Shown piece after piece: positions 59,580 to 64,000 of a DNA stretch of 64,000 bases. How positions within the stretch are numbered: the stretch's first letter is position 1; each line of letters opens with the position of its first letter. Source of the stretch: Arthrobacter sp. NtRootA1 (GTDB taxonomy: Bacteria > Actinomycetota > Actinomycetes > Actinomycetales > Micrococcaceae). The translations under genes were made by a program, and so were the position numbers. Below the pieces are notes generated by a model that ran no database searches, was not told where the DNA came from, and worked only from the letters and a program-made list of their open reading frames with translations. The stretch spans positions 4,836,001 through 4,900,000 of the forward strand of contig NZ_AP024630.1 in the NCBI RefSeq assembly GCF_019976975.1, read 5' to 3'.

Positions 59580-60551
59580 TTATTCCCCGCTGAGTTCCCT
59601 GAAGTCGTTCTCCCACAAACGACGCATCTCGGCGTCCTTGCGGATCACTTCCAAGGCTTCCAGCTCTGCTGGCGGGGCGGGGCGTTTGGATCGGGGAGTC
59701 AGCGTGCGCCGCCCCTGGTCCAAGGCGAGAAGGGCGCGATCAGTCAGGGCGTCATTTCGCAAGGCCAGGCTGGTCTTCCTCCGGCGAAGGACCTCCTTCA
59801 GCGCCGCCTGGGCCGATTCAAAATCGCCACGAGCCCGTTGCGACCTAGCCCGGATCAGAAGCAAGGCTGCCGAGAGATCATCCGTATTCAACAACCCCTC
59901 CGTACACATCACCACGTCCCTGTGCCGGTCCAGGGCAAACGCTGCGGTGCACCGCGCCAAGGCTGAAGGCAACGACGGCGGCAAACCCACCACTGCTTCC
60001 AACGCGGACTCGATCATTCCCATCTCCCGAAGGCAATGGGCCAGCGCGAGGAACACGGACTCCTCGCTGAACAAAACCGGAACTTCAATGCGTTCGGCCA
60101 CCTCAACCCTGGTGACCACCTGCCCGAGGTAGAGGGCCGAGAACTGGCTCGCGTCGTCGTCGATCCTTGTTGTTAAGCCGCGCCGCAGCAACTCGGAGGC
60201 CCGCAGATAACCGCCGTGCTTGTACGCCAATAGTCCCGCCATCACGTAACACAAGCCCGCCCACCCCGGGTAGACGCGACCCAGGGAGATAAGCCGATCA
60301 GGCTCGGTAGAAGTGAAGACGGCCTCATGCATTGCCTTGGCCTGCTTGGTGGACAGGCGCTTCAACCGGGGAACATCGCCCAGCACAGAAAGGCGGGCAG
60401 GATCCCGGCCAGTCAGGACACCGGACAGCACTTCACCCACGCCGTCGGCCAATCCGCGGACGGGTGTGCGAACGTATCCATCGCGGAAGGGAGTGAGATC
60501 CCGGGTGTCATGGAAGATCGATTGGAAATCGCCGTTGGGAGCCTGGCTCAT
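59580..60551 (-). CDS. TPR-like helical hypothetical protein
   Basis: A 323-residue soluble protein with repeated helical pairs: GLCYVMAGLLAYKHGGYLRA, LALAHCLREMGMIESALEAV, ALLLIRARSQRARGDFESAQ, then ALKEVLRRRKTSLALRNDAL. These resemble tetratricopeptide repeats. The N-terminus (FHDTRDLTPFRDGYVRTPVR) is not repeat-like. No enzymatic motif is seen; a scaffold or regulatory role is possible. Confidence 0.65.
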   Translation of the reverse strand: MSQAPNGDFQSIFHDTRDLTPFRDGYVRTPVRGLADGVGEVLSGVLTGRDPARLSVLGDVPRLKRLSTKQAKAMHEAVFTSTEPDRLISLGRVYPGWAGLCYVMAGLLAYKHGGYLRASELLRRGLTTRIDDDASQFSALYLGQVVTRVEVAERIEVPVLFSEESVFLALAHCLREMGMIESALEAVVGLPPSLPSALARCTAAFALDRHRDVVMCTEGLLNTDDLSAALLLIRARSQRARGDFESAQAALKEVLRRRKTSLALRNDALTDRALLALDQGRRTLTPRSKRPAPPAELEALEVIRKDAEMRRLWENDFRELSGE

Positions 60552-60706
60552 GAACCCATGCTAACTGTCAGCTGACTGGCCATTCCCCTGCAATTGGAGG
60601 CATTTCAGGAGTATTATGGCGGCGTCGGCAAGGTTTTCCGACACCCCTTGCCGCGGGACGGTTCTCCATGAGAAGAGCCGTTTAACAGCGTGAAAGGGAG
60701 GACTTC

Positions 60707-61186
60707 ATGACCACCGCTTCGCACCCCACCGAACACCATCATGCGATGGGGTTGACGCTTCACAACACCGCCATGGGCGTTGGCATTGTATTTCTGCTGG
60801 TGGGTGTCCTGGGCTTCATCCCGGGTATCACCACCAATTACGGCGCCATGACCTTCGCGGGACATGAATCCGGCGCCATGCTGCTTGGAGTATTTCAAGT
60901 ATCCATTCTCCACAACATCGTCCATCTGCTGTTTGGCGTAGCCGGTTTGGCCATGGCCAGGACAGCTCGTATGGCTCGCCTGTTCCTCATTGGTGGCGGC
61001 GCCGTATATCTCGTTCTTTGGATCTACGGCCTGATCATCAACCAGGAAACCGGCGCCAACTTTGTTCCGTTCAACACCGCTGACAACTGGCTGCACTTCG
61101 TTCTTGGCGTGGCCATGATCGGCCTCGGTGCTTGGCTGGGCAGGGATGCCATGGACGAGACAACGACGGCACGGCGGAGGATGTAA
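60707..61186 (+). CDS. DUF4383-family membrane protein
   Basis: A 159-residue membrane protein with four spans. GVGIVFLLVGVLGFIPGITT, NIVHLLFGVAGLAMARTARM and PFNTADNWLHFVLGVAMIGL are DUF4383 hallmarks. An N-terminal His-rich stretch (HPTEHHHAMG) precedes the first span. ATG 60707 follows AAGGGAGGA. Followed by a terminator hairpin. Function unknown. Confidence 0.87.
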   Translation: MTTASHPTEHHHAMGLTLHNTAMGVGIVFLLVGVLGFIPGITTNYGAMTFAGHESGAMLLGVFQVSILHNIVHLLFGVAGLAMARTARMARLFLIGGGAVYLVLWIYGLIINQETGANFVPFNTADNWLHFVLGVAMIGLGAWLGRDAMDETTTARRRM

Positions 61187-61207
61187 CCTCGCGGACGTCG
61201 GTTCAAC

Positions 61208-61249
61208 GAACGACGGCGGTCGTCCCCTTCGCGGGGACGGTCGCCGTTC
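61208..61249 (+). terminator. Terminator after the DUF4383 gene
   Basis: GAACGACGGCGGTCGTCCCC pairs with GGGGACGGTCGCCGTTC around a TTCGC loop, then TCTGCTTTC. Confidence 0.65.
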
Positions 61250-61296
61250 TGCTTTCGCGAGATGGCACAGCGCGGGGGAGGCTCAGCGCGGGGGCC

Positions 61297-62100
61297 TCAG
61301 CGCGGGGCGCGGCCACCAAGGCGTGTTGTGACCTTGGCCGCGGCGTCGGCACAAGCTTCGCCGAGACTGGTAAGCGTGTCCTGCGAGACCCGGAACTTTG
61401 GTGCGGGGATGAGCACGGACGCCACAATGTTTCCCCTGTGGTCATAGACAGGCGAGGCCACCCCCACTTCCTCGATGGACGTCTCGCCAAAGTTCACTGC
61501 CCAGCCGCGCTTCGTGGAGTCCTCCAGCCGCCGCAAGTACGCCTCCATGGCTTCCTCATCGAGGCCAGGAAGAGTGATCGCGCCGCTCCGGAGTAGATTG
61601 CGAACGCGATCCTTGTCCTCCGCGGCCAGGAAGACCTGAACAGAAGAACTGAGTGCCTCGTTGTAGCGGACACCCAACGGAGCCAAATGCTTGACCTGGT
61701 GCCGACTGGGAATCTGCTCCACACTCATGGATTCGGTGCCGTTCCAGACCATGAGCGCGCTGGTCTCCCCCGTCCGTTCGGTCAATTCGCGTAGCACCGG
61801 ATACGCCACGCGCCGCTCTTCGAGTTCCGCCAGGAGTGGGCCCGCCATGGCGATCATTCCCAGCCCCAGGCGGAACCTGCGCGAATCGACGTCGCGCTCC
61901 ACCAAGTGCTCCTGCTCCAACGTGGCCAGGATGCGGGAAACCGTGCTCTTGTGCAGGCCAATTCGCCCTGCGATTTCAGTGACCCCCAATAGCGGCTCTT
62001 CGGCACTGAAACTCCGCAGGACCGCGATGGCGTTGACAATGACCGAGGTACCTTTGGCTTCGCCGTTGCCTGAAACGTCGTTGGATTCCGTGGGAGTCAT
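61297..62100 (-). CDS. IclR-family transcriptional regulator
   Basis: A 267-residue regulator. N-terminal winged helix (VNAIAVLRSFSAEEPLLGVT, EIAGRIGLHKSTVSRILATL) and C-terminal effector domain (MAGPLLAELEERRVAYPVLR to VGVASPVYDHRGNIVASVLI). Same strand and directly downstream of the creatinase gene, 87 bases away, so it probably controls creatine use. Confidence 0.88.
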   Translation of the reverse strand: MTPTESNDVSGNGEAKGTSVIVNAIAVLRSFSAEEPLLGVTEIAGRIGLHKSTVSRILATLEQEHLVERDVDSRRFRLGLGMIAMAGPLLAELEERRVAYPVLRELTERTGETSALMVWNGTESMSVEQIPSRHQVKHLAPLGVRYNEALSSSVQVFLAAEDKDRVRNLLRSGAITLPGLDEEAMEAYLRRLEDSTKRGWAVNFGETSIEEVGVASPVYDHRGNIVASVLIPAPKFRVSQDTLTSLGEACADAAAKVTTRLGGRAPR

Positions 62101-62186
62101 GGGTTCACTATATTTGGCCGAAGGTGGCGGACACGGACAGGGCTGGGCCGGTGGACGCCGTGCACTGCGTCCACCGGCCGCGCCAC

Positions 62187-63443
62187 CTAGGCTCCGATGA
62201 TGTTGTACTCAGGGCCGAAGGGGAACTTGGTGATGTTCTCCGCACCGTCTTCGCCCACCACAAGGATGTCGTGCTCGCGGTAGCCGCCCGCGCCTGGTTG
62301 GCCGTCCAGGACGGTGATCATCGGTTCCATGGAAACCACCATGCCCGGTTCCAGCACGGTGTCGATGTCTTCGCGAAGTTCAAGGCCTGCTTCGCGTCCG
62401 TAGTAGTGGCTCAAGACGCCGAACGAGTGGCCATAGCCGAACGTGCGGTTGGCCAGGAGCCCGTGACCAACGTAGATCTCGTTGAGCTCGGCGGCGATGT
62501 CCTTGCAGACTGCGCCGGGCTTGATGAGTTCCAGGCCGCGCTTGTGAACCTCCACGTTGATGTTCCACAGCTCCAATGAGCGCGCGTCCGGTTCGCCATA
62601 GAACAGGGTGCGCTCCAGTGCCGTGTAGTAACCGCTGGTCATCGGGAAGCAGTTCAATGACAGGATGTCGTGTTCCTGGATCTTGCGCGTGGTTGCCCAG
62701 TTGTGCGCGCCGTCGGTGTTGATGCCGGACTGGAACCAGACCCACGTGTCACGGATTTCTGAGTCCGGGAAGGTCCGGGCAATTTCGTGGACCATGGCTT
62801 CGGTGCCGATCAGGGCGACCTCGTACTCCGTGATTCCAGCCGTGATGGCGTTGCGGATGGCCTCGCCGCCAAGATCGCCGATGCGGGCGCCGTGCTTGAT
62901 GACTGCGATTTCTTCGTCCGACTTGATCATTCGCTGGCGCATCGCAGCCTGGGCGACATCCACCAGCGTTGCTCCGGAGAATGCGGCCTGGATCTTGTTG
63001 CGGTTGTCCAGCGGCAGGGAGTCGTCTTCGACGCCGAGGCGGCGGGGGTTGATGCCGCGGGTGCGCAGGACTTCCTGGATGGCGTGGATGTAGTTGTCAC
63101 GGCGCCAGTCCGTGTACACGAGGTTGTCGCCGAAGCTGCGGCGCCAAGGCATACCGGCGTCGATATTTGCCGTAATGGTGACCGTGTCATCCTTGGTGAC
63201 CACCATGCCGTAGGAGCGGCCAAAGTAAGTGAAGAGGAAATCGGAGTAGTACTTGATGGAGTGGTAGCTGGTGAGGACTACGGCGTCGAGGTCTTTCTCG
63301 GCCATGATGCCGCGAAGTCCGGCAAGGCGACGCTCAAACTCTGCGTCGGAGAAGGTCAGGGAGACCTTCTCGCCGTTGTTGAGGACCTTGAGACGCTCGA
63401 GCTTGGCTACGTCGTTGATGGGCTCGTTCTCGGTGATGGTCAT
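62187..63443 (-). CDS. Creatinase (creatine amidinohydrolase)
   Basis: A 418-residue pita-bread-fold M24 protein. It matches creatinase rather than a metallopeptidase: LNNGEKVSLTFSDAEFERRL, VLTSYHSIKYYSDFLFTYFG, NIDAGMPWRRSFGDNLVYTD and GYGHSFGVLSHYYGREAGLE. It hydrolyses creatine to sarcosine and urea. ATG 63443 follows AAAGGA; the open frame extends further upstream. With an MFS transporter 28 bases upstream and an IclR regulator downstream it forms a small creatine-use cluster. Sarcosine oxidase is not in the window. Confidence 0.88.
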   Translation of the reverse strand: MTITENEPINDVAKLERLKVLNNGEKVSLTFSDAEFERRLAGLRGIMAEKDLDAVVLTSYHSIKYYSDFLFTYFGRSYGMVVTKDDTVTITANIDAGMPWRRSFGDNLVYTDWRRDNYIHAIQEVLRTRGINPRRLGVEDDSLPLDNRNKIQAAFSGATLVDVAQAAMRQRMIKSDEEIAVIKHGARIGDLGGEAIRNAITAGITEYEVALIGTEAMVHEIARTFPDSEIRDTWVWFQSGINTDGAHNWATTRKIQEHDILSLNCFPMTSGYYTALERTLFYGEPDARSLELWNINVEVHKRGLELIKPGAVCKDIAAELNEIYVGHGLLANRTFGYGHSFGVLSHYYGREAGLELREDIDTVLEPGMVVSMEPMITVLDGQPGAGGYREHDILVVGEDGAENITKFPFGPEYNIIGA

Positions 63444-63471
63444 GGTGGTTCCTTTCAATGGGTGGTTGGTT

Positions 63472-64000
63472 TCAGTCCTGCTGCAGTGGCTTCTTGGAAG
63501 TCTCGGCGGCGAACAGGACTGCGATGAGGGAAACAAGGGCGGCAGCCACGAGGTACCAGCCTGGGGCCAGTTGGTTGTGGGTCATGCCGATGAGGAGGGT
63601 TGCCATGAACGGAGCAGTGCCGCCGAACAACGCGTTGGAAAGATTGAAGCTGACGGCGAATCCCGTGTAGCGGACCTTCGTGGGGAAGAGTTCAGCCAGG
63701 AAGCTCGGCAGGGTGCCGTCGTTGAGGGTGAGCATTCCGCCCAGCAGGATCTGGACGAGGACGATGACCAGGAAGTTACGCGTATCCAGAAGCATGAACG
63801 CCGGGACGGTCAGCACCACAAACAGAACAGATGCCGTGATAAGCATGCGCTTGCGGCCGAATTTGTCCGACGCGATACCGGTCAGGAAGATGAAGCCGAT
63901 GTAACTGGCCAGGGCGATCGTTGTAGCGAGGAACGATTCCGCCGCCCCAAAGCCCAATTCCACCGACAGGTAAGTTGGCATGTAACTGAGGATCACGTAG
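63472..64000 (-). CDS. MFS transporter, partial (C-terminal half)
   Basis: The C-terminal 175 codons of a major facilitator protein continuing past the right edge. It has the central-loop-type motif GIASDKFGRKRMLITASVLF and later LAELFPTKVRYTGFAVSFNL, typical of the metabolite:proton symporter group. Six spans are visible. It lies immediately upstream of creatinase on the same strand, so uptake of creatine or a related compound is likely. Confidence 0.87.
   Translation of the reverse strand, partial: YVILSYMPTYLSVELGFGAAESFLATTIALASYIGFIFLTGIASDKFGRKRMLITASVLFVVLTVPAFMLLDTRNFLVIVLVQILLGGMLTLNDGTLPSFLAELFPTKVRYTGFAVSFNLSNALFGGTAPFMATLLIGMTHNQLAPGWYLVAAALVSLIAVLFAAETSKKPLQQD

Noticed and set aside
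62187..63443. Calling the M24 protein a Xaa-Pro aminopeptidase
   Set aside because: N-terminal and central blocks match creatinase closely.
1..64000. CRISPR arrays, rRNA or tRNA genes, prophage
   Set aside because: No regularly spaced repeats, no rRNA-like or tRNA cloverleaf sequence and no phage structural genes were seen.

Overview
This is a chromosomal window from a high-GC Gram-positive actinobacterium, most likely Arthrobacter or Paenarthrobacter. Supporting signs are the GTG and TTG starts backed by purine-rich ribosome binding sites, many ATGA/GTGA/TTGA gene overlaps, an IdeR/DtxR-type iron box, a DUF6318 lipoprotein, a treble-clef FBP protein and a creatinase locus. There are no rRNA or tRNA genes and no CRISPR array.

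Layout. 1-1.6 kb: siderophore-iron ABC uptake (binding lipoprotein and the start of a FecCD permease) under an iron box. 2-10 kb: an FBP zinc-finger gene and a convergent three-gene SMC-like operon (jetA-jetB-jetC, the Wadjet/MksBEF type) with no jetD. An IS110-family element sits inside the terminator the two units shared, and its left end carries a good candidate bridge RNA. 10-17 kb: acyl-CoA dehydrogenase, YchJ, flavin reductase, aldo/keto reductase, sulfite-oxidase-like molybdoenzyme and two membrane proteins. 17-18.5 kb and 38.9-40.4 kb: two apparently identical IS3-family elements in the same orientation bracketing about 20 kb.

Inside that bracket are an S4 protein, a coupled pair of exported proteins, an asparagine/aspartate catabolic operon (regulator, asparaginase, aspartase, permease), a complete non-phosphorylating L-fucose pathway with its own FadR-type regulator and a shared operator motif, tandem FG-GAP exported proteins (one frameshifted) and a GNAT-AAA+ fusion. 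In the fucose cluster the fucosidase releases L-fucose, and mutarotase, dehydrogenase, lactonase, dehydratase, second dehydrogenase and diketo-acid hydrolase take it on to C3 units; no sugar transporter is present.

40-48 kb holds LtrA, a HipBA toxin-antitoxin pair with two operators, an HD protein, an SDR/TetR divergent pair, a serine hydrolase, GluQRS and an Lrp regulator. 48-57 kb is a decayed accessory region: a frameshifted DUF6994-like gene, an NRAMP-fold transporter lacking the usual metal-binding motifs beside a DapA-family aldolase and LacI regulator, a fumarylacetoacetate-hydrolase pseudogene joined to the tail of another gene, and several unknown small genes. 57-64 kb has an Lrp/LysE pair, an ArsR/SRPBCC pair, a repeat-rich hypothetical, a DUF4383 protein, and an IclR-creatinase-MFS cluster running off the right edge.

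The most interesting signals are the IS110 bridge RNA and its palindromic target, the jetD-less Jet operon, a family of 68-nt palindromes with covarying arms, the NRAMP-like protein without its metal ligands, and the fucose operator regulon.
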